Shown: positions 10,661-23,600 of the stretch, piece after piece
How positions within the stretch are numbered: the stretch's first letter is position 1
How the letters are laid out: every line of letters starts with the position of its first letter
Source: Liriodendron chinense
Lineage: Eukaryota; Streptophyta; Magnoliopsida; Magnoliales; Magnoliaceae
Assembly (NCBI GenBank): GCA_003013855.2
Contig: PVNU02004100.1
Span: forward strand, 1,400,501 to 1,464,500
Reading direction: 5' to 3'
Length of the DNA: 64,000 nucleotides
The notes under the pieces: generated by a model
What the model saw: only the letters and a program-made list of their open reading frames with translations
What the model was told of the DNA's origin: nothing
The model's database searches: none
Position numbers and translations under genes: made by a program

Positions 10661-12390
10661 TTAGAAATTACAAATTCTCATTACAAGTATACAAAATCTA
10701 CAAACTGCTATACATTGATCCCTCTCCCATTGTGGCACATCACCATCATCATCATTGTCAGAGCAATCTCCTTCTCCAACGTAAACTTCATTTTCTTTTG
10801 TTTCTTCATTATCTGTCCACACAAGTTGCTCATCCATGTCTAATGGTTGAGCATTTTCTTCTTCTACTTCTTCAATCTCAATATCATCTTCTTGTCCTTG
10901 ACTGCTACTAGCCCTCGAGCTACTGCTCGCTCCTCTTTTTTGCCTTTGAGAACCTTTGCTAGGTGTCAATTCATAAGCGACGTCTTTGACTTGGGCCCAT
11001 GTAAGGGTCTCGCCAGCAAAATCTGGATCCTCGGTCTCCACAAGCCACTCACTATCTGCCTCCAAATCATCTAGGCTAATAGGATCATAGAATCCAGGCT
11101 TTTCTTGCCTAGCCTAGAATCCTTCCCATGGCTTATGGTTATATTGGACGAAAACCAGGTCATTGAGTTTCTTTGTTCGAAATGATTTCCTTTTTTTTCG
11201 TGTGAATCTGCATAACATTTAGAAATTTCAATTAAAAGTGAATTAGCAATTTAGCATTGAATTGATAGCCTAAAACTGAAAGTGAATTATAAAACTTGAA
11301 GTCTTCAACTTACCGGCTCGAATGTACTCCAGTTACGCTCACAACTACTCACAAAACACGTAAGGTCAAGAATTTTCATAGCCAACTTTTGTTGTGCCGA
11401 ATCCCTCCTAGTCAGGTCAACTCCATACATTGACCACCAGTTAGCTGTGCAAATAAGTTTAAGTTAGACATTTACTCACTTAAACTTCTTACATTGTAAG
11501 TTGTAACTTCATAGAAGTGTATACTACATACTTGGGAATTTCATACTTCTATGCCTGATAACAATGTCTCTTGAGAAAATCCCTACACTCTTCATGTAGA
11601 AGTCTAGCTCTTTAGAAATTCTATTATGTTCTTCTTTATCTGGAATCATTCTTTCCAAAATGTCAAGAAATCCGACCATATGCACTGTTGATGCCACAAT
11701 CCGATCATGAACGCAAAGAACACCGTTGGATTAAGGATGTAGGCAACTGAATATAATGAGGATGACATTTGGTTGCCTCATCTACTATCTATAATATCTA
11801 GGATGGGCTTGTAATCACGTTCTTTATAGTTTAAGTGATCCATATTTTGTTTTTGGCCCTCTCCATTGCATGGTAGATATAGCCCATGGGTGACTTTTCA
11901 TCACCGTCCACCAATTGCAACACACTTACTAAGGGTTTCAATTATTTAAGGCCTTTACTACTTGATTCCAAAATGATTGGTTAACAATGGTTTGTTCGAC
12001 TAACTTTCCTTCAGCCTTCTTTCACCAAGGCCCTTTATTCCAACAAGTCGGCACTACAAAAGTTCTAAGTTCAGCTTTCTTTGAATATAACCTTTGTAGT
12101 GTTAAGAAAGTTGTTGGAAATCGGGTCACGGTCAAGCGAAGTAAATTATAGCCATGGTGGGTTATCATGTGATGGAGAAGAAGGGCATGCTTATACATAA
12201 AGGCCATGATTCTCCTTACCCTAGCAATTACCTTAAGTACAACTTGCATCTTCTAACGTTAGATCAATACAATGTGCAACATATGGAGTCCAAAATAAAC
12301 ATCGCCTTTTCTCCATAAAAAAAAAAAAAAAAAGGCGACCTGCAGCTACATAACTAACTATATTGTCCATAATAGCTTGAACAACATATT
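10661..12390 (-). pseudogene. hAT transposase, C-terminal half
   Basis: On the minus strand, 12022-12249 reads LRLTVTRFPTTFLTLQRLYSKK, the ATRFATTFLTLQ block of plant BED-type hAT transposases. 11330-11460 reads WWSMYGVDLTRRDSAQQKLA and SSCERNWSTFE, the hAT dimerisation domain (NWSTF). A donor-like GTAAGT after it and an acceptor near 11219 suggest an intron, followed by NDLVFVQYNHKPW. The acidic tail ADSEWLVETEDPDFAG...DDIEIEEVEEE ends near 10661. An A/T-run insertion and stops near 12300-12340 and in 11560-12020 disrupt it. The domain pairs transposase monomers. It continues from 18547-19461 across the inserted LTR. Confidence 0.85.
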
Positions 12391-13624
12391 TGTAACACCC
12401 CAGATTTTCGCCAACTCGGGTGTTATATATACTCGGGCGTCACTAGCAATTTTCCTGATTTATTAAGCAAGCATAGGTGCGTGTATCCGTATTCAAACTC
12501 AAAATACCTAGAAAGCGCCTAGGGAACCTCACTTCCAGGAATCCAAATTCAATAGACTACCTGAAGTACTCTAATACACAAATCTAATTGTACACTTTCG
12601 ACTACACATTCTTAGAGAGCTCCTAACTTCACCTGATCGCTTAGTCTTGTTTCCAACCTCGAGATCCATGAGTCGAGGGCCGAGATCCAAGAGACCAACC
12701 ATCAATTAATCAAGAAAGTCGTAGAACCATACAAACTCGATTGGAATGCTTTAGAAAGCTAATGAGAGTGCTTGATCATCTAAACCTTAGGCTGAATCAT
12801 ATGATCTACGAATATAGGATTAGGATCTAACGGACCCCACCGTCGATAAATCTATCTAGCCACATCAGAGGGAACATCCAGCTAAGAGCCACACAACTAA
12901 TGGGTTAGAACACATTTATAACCCAAATTATACCAATGTCCCATATGACTTCGGAATTAAAGGGTGAGAACGGATTTGACCAAACATCAGTTCTACTTAC
13001 TGTCTAGCGGCCAAACTTCAAACATAGGTAGATCGGACCTCATATATCGTACCCAAGAAATCTCACCTTCAACTCTATCTTAGAAACAACTAAAATCATC
13101 GAACAAGCTTTAGATCGTTCGTTAGTGGACCACCGAACCCGAAACTTAGGCAAGACGACCCTCTCGCCAGGCTTGACAACCTACGCCGGGTGCCATAGTA
13201 GAGTTGGCACCCAAATCCCGGAATTAGGGGGCCTAGCATGAGCACTCGAAAACGCAAGTACACTTACACCAAAACCAACTTAGGTAATTATTACTAAATA
13301 CACATTTTCTTAGGAGGGCCATTAAGACCCTTGCATGTCCATCAGATTTAGAACCTAGGGCCCAAATATAACATCAACCCTGTCCCCGAAGTTGCGGCCC
13401 CGATCGATGATTGGTGACCATTGAACGATCCTCACCTCATATCCGAGTAACCCCGCATCCGAATGACATGAAATCGCAACCATAAGTAGATCCCACCATG
13501 GGAAGGATATCCCATGGGCCGGATTGGAGTTGATGAGCCAGGTGGGCCCCACATGATCAAAACAGACTCCTCCAGGGCCATTTCCATGCATGATGGACAT
13601 GTAGGGCTAAATTGAATAATTTCC

Positions 13625-13627
<3 letters not shown>

Positions 13628-13680
<53 letters not shown>

Positions 13681-13681
13681 T
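13628..13681 (+). repeat. (TA)n(CA)n microsatellite at the LTR TATA position
   Basis: About 15 TA units run into about 12 AC units. It lies exactly where other family A copies have a TATATA-type box, before the GAGA-rich leader at 13735-13770, so it probably grew out of the TATA box. Confidence 0.75.
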
Positions 13682-15417
13682 CCGATCTCCAGCACCCCTC
13701 TTTCATTTTTCTCTCAATTGAGCTGAGAAAAGGGAGAGTGAGAGAGAGGAGAAGTGGAGAGAGGAGAGAGGGGTGACTGGTGGAGCTAGAGTTCTATCTT
13801 GCATGTTCCCCCACCAACCTCAAATCGTTCATGCGACTCCGTTGGCGCTAATCTCCACTACTAGATCATTCCATCAGCCATTAAAGGTAAGTGGGAAGCA
13901 AGTTCTTCTAGCTTTAGCAGCCCTCTTGGGTTTTCACCTCCAATTCCTAACATGCACCCCTCATTTCGCAGGATTCCCTAAGATCTATCAAGATTTGAGG
14001 TGTGGACCATCATCCCTAGGTTGCTTAGGATCCAAATGAAGATTGATGTAGTTAATGCCTAGAATTACTAGGATTGTAGGCCTAGGTTAATGTAGGAGTG
14101 TTCTACCATGCTTAATTTGTTGTCTCATATGCTACAGGTTGCTTGCATATGTTTGCATGACATCATGTATGCTGGGTATGACTTGCATGATCATCTAAAC
14201 ATTGCATAACTACGTTGTTGTTGTGCTGAAATAATTTCCCTTATGCTATGTGATGTTGAATGAAGTTGTTTATCTTGGAATCTCATAATTCAGTATGTCT
14301 TCTTGTGGTTATTGTTTCTGAAGTGTGGAAATCGAACACTAAGTGACACAAATCCTTGTTGTTGTAAATTCATGATGTTTTATTCTTATAAATTCGTCTT
14401 GCATGCTGTTCGGTTCGGTAAATGGATGAGAAACGAGGTGACCGCTTGAAGTCGATCACCCCTGGGGTGGTGTCTTCGATTGGTGTAGAGCGCGGGTGAT
14501 CGGCTATGGTTGGAGGACCACACGAGCTGCACATGCCCAAGGTCGGCCTTCCCGTCTTCTTCCCAGTCGAAGGTGCCGGCCCGACTCTAGGTTGGATGTG
14601 TTAGGTTGACCTGTCGCTTTGATTCAAATCCAAGTACCAATGTTACCACTGAACAGGCCCACTTAAAATTGTACGGCGATCGATCCCCAAGTCTCATGAG
14701 CTGGGGATGGTGGTATGGAACCTATGCCCGAGCTGTCAGCCTACGCTAGGGTGGTGCCTCCCCGTAGTGACCATTGAGCAAATGGTTGTTCAAGCGGCCC
14801 TATCAAATACTCAGCCGATTGTTTCGTGCCAGAGTTCCGCTTGAACGACCTGGGCGTTATTGTTTTAATCTGGGTAGCAAGCCCACACCTCTGAATTAAT
14901 TATTTATACTAGTAGTTGGGTGACGACCCTTCTACTTTGGCTTGGGCGTGGCTGACGGGCCACTGCCTAACCATACTCGAATCGATGGGCTACTGGCGAT
15001 GATATGCATTCGCCACGCAGGAGGCCAGATGGTCCCAAATTGGCCAGGTGATAGAACATTGGTACGGCGGCTTCGCCAACCAACTGGATGCTAAAATGGA
15101 ATAATTAACAACTCAGCTAATTATGCATGGTTCAGCATGGCATGTATTGTGCGGATGGTAGAGCGGTGCCTCATTCACTAATGGCTCAGGTCTGTGAGGT
15201 TTCTGTGGTGGTGTCACTCACTGTCTGTTGTGACCAAATCGTTGTTCGGGCATGCATTTGCACTTCATACATTCATGCATTAAGATTACAAGATGTGGTT
15301 GTGCGAGTGATGGAATGGTGTCTCATTCACTAGCGACTTGGGACTATGCGGGTGGAGTGGTGGTGCCACTCACTGTCGATTGTGACTAAAAAGATTCTAT
15401 GTCTACGCTTATAACTG

Positions 15418-15582
15418 TGCGGCGCCCCGGATGCCAGGGTCTGTGGTTGCCCTCGGCCCCGATATCCCAGGTTCCACATAATGCGGTACATGCATGAGTT
15501 GTAGTTAAATGCAGATTGTAGAAATAAATCAGCCAAGCATAAGCAACTTAAATATGGAAGAACATTTCCAAAAGAAGAGTGT

Positions 15583-15636
<54 letters not shown>

Positions 15637-18132
15637 TGTATATGAACAACATTCCTCATATTGGGGCCCATTAGGTCCCCCACTACAGGTTCAAAAAAAT
15701 TAACGCCGCGTAGGCACCAATCCCCAAACAAAAGTACTCCCAACCCCACTCTCTAGTAATCCTGGTTGCCTGCGTACTGGAGGTACTCGTCGGCATCCTC
15801 ACCAAGTTCTACGAACTCGGTCGAGGTCACATGGGTCATCTGGTTGGTGGTTTAAACCACCGCCCCAGAAAGGGGAGTGAGTGGCTAACTCAGTGGTTTC
15901 ATTTCCTTAGATTACTCATTTACCAATACAAGCAATATAGATGATAATTTCATTTTCACAAATAGAATCAGAAAATAAGCACATCATCACAAGCACGGTT
16001 GTTAAATGGTATGAGTGCATGTAATGCATATGCATGGCCGAACACAGATGTTTTGTCACAGCCGCCAATGAGTGGCACCACCATCTCACCCGCACAGACA
16101 ATGCATGTCATGCCGAACTATAAATGATTAGCCAAGTAATTAGTTAAGTCTTTTCATCACACAGCCGATTGGCGAAGCCCCTGTACCAACATTCTATCAG
16201 TTTGGCCAACTAGGACCACCTGACTCCCTGCGGGGCGAACGCAGGTCACAGCCAGTAGCCCCTCAATCCTATCTCGGGTCTACAACCCCGAAGGCCTGGT
16301 TTGGCCACAGCTCCTCGGTTGCACCCAACACAGGCGGAATAGGATTCGTCGCCCTATCCCATAGTCGAGTAGTAGTCGTGTCACCTCTATGGTGCTCAAC
16401 GGACACTATGAGGAGGCACCACCCCAGCGTAGGCCGACAACACGGGGATAGGGCCCATACCACCATCCCCGACTCATGAGTCTTGAGGGATCGGTACGCC
16501 ATACGGTTTCTAGTGGGCCCATTGGATGGTACGCCGGTACATGGATTCTTCATAGGTGATAAAAACACATTCAAATACTTAGATATATATTGCCATCCGG
16601 CCTGGTAGTGGGCTAGGGTCCTCGGCTAGGGGAAGCGAGGGGAAGACCAGCCTTAAGCAAGTATGGCCCGCGTAGTCCTTGACCACAACTGACCGCCCCA
16701 ACTTCCACCATAGTCGACCACCCCGTTCCCGAGGTTGCCGACCTTGTGTGGCCGCCTCTACTATGATACTTGCCAGGTCGGAAGCTACTACCCGTCGCCC
16801 CAAACACTTCCCAATACCATAGCTCATACATAGATTTGATTTAAAAGACATGTAATACTAAAATCTCAAGAATCAACATATTGGCATGAAATCTAAGACA
16901 TCTTAGCATAGTAAATTTACATAATGAGAGCATGTACAAGATGACATGAGCATGCAAATGGCCCTAGCACACACCTAGCATCCAAATCCCTAGGCGAAGT
17001 AATTCTACTATTCTCATATAACTTGCCTAGCTCCAATTCAGACATTAACCAACAAGTCTGACTCCCTAAACCTAGAAATTGAAGGTATTGACTATAATTG
17101 CTGGTATTGGTTGCATGGCAACACATGGGTAAATGATACACACCTTGGTTTGGAGAAGAATTAGAGAAATCCTGCAAGAAGGGGCTTGTTTATTAGGAAA
17201 AAGAGGAAAACCTACGTAGAAGGCTAGAGAAGATGGGGGATTTGGCATGGACTTACCTCTACCGATACCCGGAAGGATCCCCAACGTAAGAGGTGCCAGC
17301 TTGAGTGTTGTGGAGGTGGCTAGACCCGAGTAGAGTAGCATGCAAAGGCCTTCCCTTATAAATCCTCCTCCTTCTAGCTCTCCCTTTCTCTCTCTCACAC
17401 CTCTCTTTCTCAGAAAATGGCTAAGAAATGAGAGAGGGAGCTGAGAAATGGGTTTATAAGGGTTGGGTAAATTGGGACATATAGCCCCAATTCTTTAAGC
17501 TACATAAAAGTGACCTTTTGGGCCCTGTTTTGATCATGTGGGGCCCACCTAACCCCTCTGGGCTGATCCAGCACATAGGATAGCCTTACCATGGTGAGAT
17601 CCTTGTTTGGGTACGATTTGGGACCGATCAAGTATGGCGATTGCCAGATCCGAGGCGATATCCGTTCGACGGTCACCGATAATTGATCGAGGCTCATGTC
17701 AGGGGATCATGTGCTGGTTTATGTTTGAAGTCCATGGTCCACATTCCATAGCCATGCAAGGATCCATAGGGCCCACACAAAAAAAGTGAATTGAGTAATG
17801 ACTACTCACTTAAGGTATAGTGCAAGTACACTTGCACTCTCATGTGCACTTGCAGGACATTTCAATTTATGGTTTCGGGTGCCGATCTCGTCGTAACGCC
17901 CATCTAAGAGTGTCAAGCCCAGTACGTGGGTGGTCCCCGACGAGTTTCGGGCTTATCGGTCTCGGAATGGGCGGCGGAATGGACTCCTATGTGCGTATCT
18001 AAGTTCCTGATTCCATGAGACTATGGTTCTCTAAGTTAGGTGTGGTCAATTATTCGTCCAAGGACGATACGTGTCTAGCGGGTTCGAGCATGCACTCGAG
18101 TCTTAAGAAGGGTGATTTTACGGGGCGTTACA
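15418..18132 (-). mobile_element. Solo-LTR-like unit, family A copy 3 (nested, inverted)
   Basis: On the minus strand it begins TGTAACGCCCCGTAAAATCA and ends GGCATCCGGGGCGCCGCA. The 5-bp TSD AACTG is perfect (15413-15417, 18133-18137). It is inserted head-to-head into another copy of its own family (12391-18546). A minus-strand TATA-like CTTATAAACC lies at 17451-17460. No coding genes. Confidence 0.85.
15585..15628. repeat. (AC)n microsatellite, 44 bp
   Basis: Uninterrupted AC dinucleotides near the 3' end of family A copy 3. Confidence 0.95.
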
Positions 18133-18546
18133 AACTGTTATGTATGTATGTATGTTTCATTACCTACGTTTGATTATATTTGTGCTTGAGTAACTCGGGG
18201 AAATGGAACCACTGAGTTAGCTACTCACTCCCACTCTGGGACAATGTTTTAAAACACCAACCAGGCAATTTCATTGGTGCGGGTACCCCGCGAGCAAACA
18301 CTATAGATGAGGCTTAGTTAAATCGTTGGGTGGACCCCTTTTATGGGATGTGGTCCTATATATCTTGGATTTAACTCGTTTAAATTTTTATCATGTCTTT
18401 ATTTCACTGTTTAACTTGGTCTATCATCATGATTTGACGTCACATGGCTCACGTGCTTACATATCTGCATCCACATACGCATGAGTGACTCCCGAGATAT
18501 CGGGGATCGAGTTCGTGCTTGACCCCTAAAATTTCAGGCTGGTACA

Positions 18547-19461
18547 AACTTAGTATTTTCCTCTCTTACATCTTCATCTACACTATCCAACAATTTGAAT
18601 AAATAATCGGCCATGTGGGAATGGGCCGATGCATCCACGGACTTTAAAAACAGTGTCCCAGTCGGACAATTAATAAGAAAGTTTATCAATGTCCAACTGG
18701 ATCTATCGGTCCATCCATCAGCCATTAGCGTACAACCATAGAGTTTTCAACTCTCTTTATATTCGGAGATAAAGTTTCTAGTAAATCGAACCTCCTTTTT
18801 AGGAAACTCTCCCTCACTTCATGATAAGAAGGGGTTTCAAGCTAGGTCCCAATTGACTTATAACTTCAACCATTACCTTGAAACTTTTCATCTTTACTGT
18901 GTTGAAAGCTACACTAGCTTGATATAACCACTTTGCAATATACTGAATCATGGTTTTTCTATCCTTTTGCTTATAGCGGTTTTCCAAAGTAGTTTGGGCA
19001 GGTCCTTTGCCCGTACTCCCTTGGTCTACCACATCTTCAGGATGTGGTGTACACCACCTATCCATAGGGCCATGCCCATGGGCTCTTTTAGCTGTCGGTC
19101 TAGATCGCCCAGTGGATGTAGGTAGTGTAGAAGCATCCAAATCTACAACAACAATGTCCTCATAAGCTTCTCACCACAAATTCTTCTTGAATAACCACTA
19201 TGCCATATCTTTTTCGAGCATGCTTGTCCATGTACTCCATGATTTCCTACAAGTCTATGGCGTAATATTGGGATATGCTCTTGCATTTTATCACAATGCA
19301 TGTGCAAGGTGCTGTTTATGCTAGCCAATACCATTAGAACTTACGAATCTGCACAAATCACACACTATCATAGACTTTTCACCGGTGCTACGATAATGCC
19401 CGTACTTCTAACCCGGGTCATTTTACTTTGGTTTCAAAGAAGAAGATTGGGAAGGAGACAT
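18547..19461 (-). pseudogene. hAT transposase, N-terminal half (BED finger, DUF659)
   Basis: Minus-strand start MSPSQSSSLKPK at 19461 leads to VCDLC and HKQHLAH (about 19310-19370), a degenerate BED zinc finger for DNA binding. Downstream are RYKQKDRKTMIQYIAKWLYQ and AFNTVKMKSFKVMVEVI (18850-18990), then MADGWTDRSSWTLINFLINC and FLKSVDASAHS (18600-18725), the DUF659 / RNase H-like catalytic block of plant hAT transposases. Several stops and at least one frameshift make it a pseudogene. It ends at the inserted LTR and continues at 12390. It would cut and join the 10245-23790 termini. Confidence 0.85.
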
Positions 19462-19684
19462 GATGATAACACTTGATGAGTTGAGTCAACTCAAATAAGT
19501 ATTAAGTAGTGTATGAGTAACTAGTTACTAACTATTAATTAGTAAGTAGTGTATGAGTAAGTGTATTAGACAAACAAATAAGTTATAGGCTAGCTAACAG
19601 TTAAGTACAAACTACTAACTAGCAAGTAGTAATTAGTAAATACTAAATACTAAATTACTAAATGGTAAATACTAATGTAGATGT
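19462..19684. other. AT-rich stretch with TAAGTAGT-type short repeats
   Basis: Many overlapping variants of ACTAA, TAGTAA and TAAATACT between the transposase start and the L1 insertion; probably the hAT 5' leader. No coding. Confidence 0.4.
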
Positions 19685-22600
19685 CTACTATAGGCTAGAT
19701 AGATTCCTAATTTCCAGCGGATTGGGCGGAGAAATATCTGTTGATTAATCAACATGGTATACCTAAACTGTTTTCGGATCATTGCCCAGTTCTTTTGGAA
19801 GTGGATGAGGAGGATTGGGGGCCTCGGCCATTCCGGTTTGAGTTGGCATGGTTAGAGATCAAAGGGTTTGGAGAATTCATTGTTGAGTGGTGGTCGTCCT
19901 TTTCAGTAGATGGGGGAGCCGGTGTTTCGCTCTTCGAAAAATTAAAGCGGCTCAAACAAAAGATAGGGGAATGGAAAAAAAAGTGGTCCTTAATGGTCGA
20001 GAGGAGGAAAATACTAATATCTGGCTAGAGATTCAAAAGCTAGATTCCAAAGAAGAGATAGAGGAGCTATCGAATGAGAAAAAGGCTTCAAGGGAAGTGT
20101 ACAAAGCAAAATACAATGCTAGGCTAAGGGAGGAAGAGATTAGATGGCAACAAAGGTCGAGGGCAACTTGGTTGAAAGCAAGGGACAGAAACACCAAGTT
20201 CTTTGATACAATAGCGAGTGCGAGAGCGCGTACAAACAAGATATCTTTGTTAATGATGGACGGGCAAAGGATTGAAGGGAAGTCTAAGATCTGCGAATCG
20301 ATAGTCCAATTCTATAAAGATCTTGTCTAAGGGGTATTAGGCTAACTCCTGATAACTTGCACATTGACACAATTTCAACAAAAGATGCAAATTCATTAGA
20401 GCAAGTTTTTTCAAAAGAATAAATTACGAAATCAGTGGCAGAGTTGGGTAGTGATAAGGCTGTAGGGCCAGATGGTTTTCCGATAGCATTTTTTTAAGAA
20501 ATTTTGGGGATGTGTCAAGGGAGATGTGATCAGTTTCATGCAAGAGTTTTTTGAGAAACGATTAATCACGACACAATTAGGGGCGACATGTATAGCAATG
20601 ATTCCCAAAAAGGAAGGAGCTGAATGTTGAAAGACTTCCGCCCTATTAGTTTGCCGGGGGGGGGGGGGCTTACATGATATTAGCAAAGGTGGATTCAAGA
20701 AAGTGTTGGGAAGCGTCATCTCAAAATCTCAAGAGGCGCTTGTGGATGGAAGGCAAATTTTTTATTGCTCTCTATTGGCGAACGAATGTGTAGACTCTTG
20801 TAAAAGAAAATGAGAGGAAGGTTTGGTTTGTAAGCCTGATGTTGAAAAAACTTATGATCATGTTGACTGGTCTTTTTAGACTATATGTTGTGCAGGCTAG
20901 GATGTACACCTAAGTAGCGCTTTTAGATACAGACTTATGTCGAATCGGCAAAATTTTCCATATTGGTGAATGGTTCTCCGAAAGTTTTTTTGTGGCATCC
21001 CATGGAGCTTTGTCAAGGTGATCCTTTGTCCTCGTTCCTCTTCATCACAGTTATAGAGGCTCTACGTGGAACGATAGATAGAGGCCCTTAGGTTGGTTTA
21101 GTCAAAGGCTTTGGGGTGGATAACACCAACTTTCAGATTTCTCACATTCAGTGTGCGGATGATACTCTTTTGTTGTGCAAGGCGAACGAATTCTTTGCGG
21201 AAAATCTTCGTTAGATCATAGTAAGTTTTGAAGTGGTGTCCAGTTTGAGAGTCAACATATAGTGAGATTTTTGGAGTGGGCATTTCCAAAGAAAAAGTTC
21301 GAGAATTGCAAAGGTACTCGGACGTAGGGAAGCTTCCTTTCTAACAACATACTTGGGTTTGCCATTATTTATAGGTAGGCCGGCGAAGCATATGTGGGAC
21401 AAAGTTAGAAAGATGTGATTGAAAGATGTCTAAGTAATGTCTAGAAACCTTTCAATGGGTGGGAGGTTTGTGATGATAAAAACCTCTATGCCAAATCTCC
21501 CAATCTTCTTTATGTCTCTCTTTAAATGTCCAAAATCTATTATAAATGCTTTAGAGAGACAAAGAAGGAATTTCTTATGGGAAGGGTCTGGGGGAAAAAC
21601 ACAAATTTCACCTTATGACGTGGGAAGAAGTGTGCAAACCAACAGTCCAAGGAGGTGCGGGAATTCTAAAGTTAGAAAAGATGAATCTGGTGCTATTAGG
21701 GAAATGGGTTTGAAAGTTTGGTCGGGAGAGTGAAGCTAGATGGAGGGAGGTGATCTCGAGGAAATATGGGGTTGAGGAAGTGGGGTGGTGGACTAAGGCT
21801 TCATCTTTGTATCGATCTTCTTATTTGTGGAAGTCGATAGCTTTATTAAAAGAAAGGGCGTGGGAGGGAATAGGTTTTTACTTGGGGGATGTTAAGACAA
21901 TTAGATTCTAGGATGATAGGTGGGCGGGAGATGTGAGGTTAGGAGATAGGTTTCCATTATTAGCAGGGTTAGCTAGGGAAGAGGGGGAGAAGGTGTTTGA
22001 TTGTTTTTTTATTAGGGGTGAAGAGGTAACGTGGGCCCTTACCTTCAAAAGAAACCTATCAGATGAGGCGTTTGAAGAGATGGTTCAATTGCTTGTGGTG
22101 TTGCTAGTTTTCTCCAATCTCTTTAGAGGTGGATTCTTTAAGGTGGTTAAAGGATAAGTCAGGCTCATTTTCAATTAGATCCTTCTATTGGGTTTTGTGT
22201 GCATATGAAGGAATCCAGGGGGTAGCATCGACGGCCTTCCTATGGCATTATAGAGCTCCTTCGAAGGTGGCGGCATTTGGTTGGCTAGTGGGGAAGAATA
22301 AAGTTCTAACAATCGACAATTTGTGCAAGAGACAAATGATCCTTCTGAATGTTTGTTTAATGTGTTTAAAAGATGCGGAATTGGTGGATCACTTGTTCAT
22401 CCATTGTGTTTTTGCCAAGGAGGTCTGGGATAATTTCTTACAATTTTTTAGGTTCAATGGGTCTTTCCAAAAAAGATAGGAACATCTTATAGCCTGGCAC
22501 AGTGGAGGGATAGGGAAAGAGGGGAAAAGGAGGTGACGTTTAAGCTTGCTAGCAAGTATATGGGCTCTATGGTGGGAAAGGAACAACCGATGCTTTAGAA

Positions 22601-22756
22601 GCAAAAGAAATGGAGCAATGCAAGTTTTTAGGCGAGCTATCCTTAATGTGAAGGAGTGGGTGGAAGCGTAATTTTCATAATTTCCTTTTGTATCCTTTGG
22701 AGTGCTGCGCTTTTGCTTCTTGACTATTGTTTCTTGTTTCTTTGCTTAAAGCCTTC
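19685..22756 (+). pseudogene. 5'-truncated L1-type LINE (ORF2 remnant)
   Basis: The retained part starts at the end of the endonuclease (RLDRFLIS, then LFSDHCPVLLEVDEED with the SDH motif, 19770-19815). A linker follows (WLKARDRNTKFF, about 20165-20205). The reverse transcriptase shows DKAVGPDGFPIAFF (about 20455-20495), PLSSFLFITVIEAL (about 21027-21066) and CADDTLLLC with the catalytic ADD at 21155-21163. The zinc-binding zf-RVT domain is at 22130-22470 (FLWHYRAPSKVAAFGWL, then CLMCLKDAELVDHLFIHC). Many stops and frameshifts. No poly(A) tail is visible. It was copied into the hAT transposon between transposase and right end, opposite to the transposase. Confidence 0.88.
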
Positions 22757-23199
22757 AAGTGTGTTTACGTTGGATTTGGTAACAGGATCCTCCAGACGTT
22801 CACCTTCCTTTCAACAAGCTTCCCTCCAAACCTGAAAGCCGTTGGCCCTCCGAAGCTTAAGTTAGACGGGACATGGTTGTAAAGTGAAAAGCGGGATATG
22901 AGCTTAGAGATTGTGTACCTTTATTATCTATGGAGTCATCTATTTATGCAGATCCAGGTGATTCAGTCTATCACGTATGCCGTTAAGATCACTGCTGATT
23001 TCAAGGGATAATGCACTTATCCCATTCATCCTTGGATAAGGGGAAGACCTAACCACTCTAGACATCTAGCTGATTACGCCTCTTGATGAAAAGGTTCGGA
23101 GCTAAGAATAAAAACAAACCCAAAACCGACCTATACAGGCTACTGATACTAGAAAAGCGGGGAATGCTCGGGCTCGAAGATAACTTCTCGCGTGTTAAG

Positions 23200-23387
23200 A
23201 TGTGACCCCTTTCAACAACCACGAGCCGAGCTACTCGCATACTGAGATGCAACCCCTTTCAACGACCACGAGCCAAACTGTTCGCATACTGAGATGCGAC
23301 CCCTTTCAACGACCACGAGCCGAACTGTTCGCATACTGAGATGCGACCCCTTTCAACAACCACGAGCCGAGCTGCTCGCATACTGAG
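23200..23387 (+). repeat. Four 47-bp tandem repeats in the solo LTR
   Basis: Units start at 23200, 23247, 23294 and 23341. Each reads ATGYRACCCCTTTCAACRAC followed by CACGAGCC and ends CGCATACTGAG. They directly precede the TATA box at 23394, the usual position of duplicated enhancers in retrotransposon U3 regions. Confidence 0.92.
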
Positions 23388-23393
23388 ATGCAG

Positions 23394-23400
23394 TATAAAT
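23394..23400 (+). promoter_or_regulatory. TATA box of the 730-bp solo LTR
   Basis: TATAAAT seven bases after the fourth 47-bp repeat. About 90 bases remain to the LTR end for R and U5. Confidence 0.6.
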
Positions 23401-23549
23401 GGAGAGGGCTCACGATTGGACAGAGTGGTCACGACTTCTATTGATCACTCTCTATCCATATTATTTTGACGACCAATTTTATCCTGTAACAAAGTGAAAC
23501 TATGAAAGAGAGAATAGGAGTGTTTAGAGCTTTAGGCTTTAGAATGCTT

Positions 23550-23554
<5 letters not shown>

Positions 23555-23600
<46 letters not shown>

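Larger units (their letters stand above)
12391..18546 (+). mobile_element. Large solo-LTR-like unit, family A copy 2
   Basis: Starts TGTAACACCCCAGATTTTCG and ends TTTCAGGCTGGTACA. It interrupts the hAT transposase, and removing it plus one 5-bp flank brings the transposase back into frame (ENTK/VVQAIMDN). Flanks ATATT (12386-12390) and AACTT (18547-18551) match at 3 of 5 bases, a worn TSD. A second family A copy (15418-18132, opposite strand) sits inside, so the net length is about 3.4 kb. No internal retrotransposon genes are present. Confidence 0.75.
22762..23491 (+). mobile_element. Solo LTR, 730 bp, with tandem repeats and TATA box
   Basis: Begins TGTTTACGTTGGATTTGG and ends TTTTATCCTGTAACA, flanked by perfect AAGTG (22757-22761, 23492-23496). 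TG...CA ends, the 5-bp TSD and a TATA box preceded by tandem repeats are features of an LTR. No internal region remains, so it is a solo LTR from recombination. Unrelated to family A. Confidence 0.82.

Noticed and set aside
15330..15749. 139-codon minus-strand frame with a Cys-Val run
   Set aside because: Produced by the (AC)n microsatellite and crosses the boundary of the inserted LTR at 15418.
23200..23387. CRISPR-like regular repeats
   Set aside because: Units are contiguous with no spacers, sit in an LTR upstream of a TATA box, and the DNA is plant nuclear.
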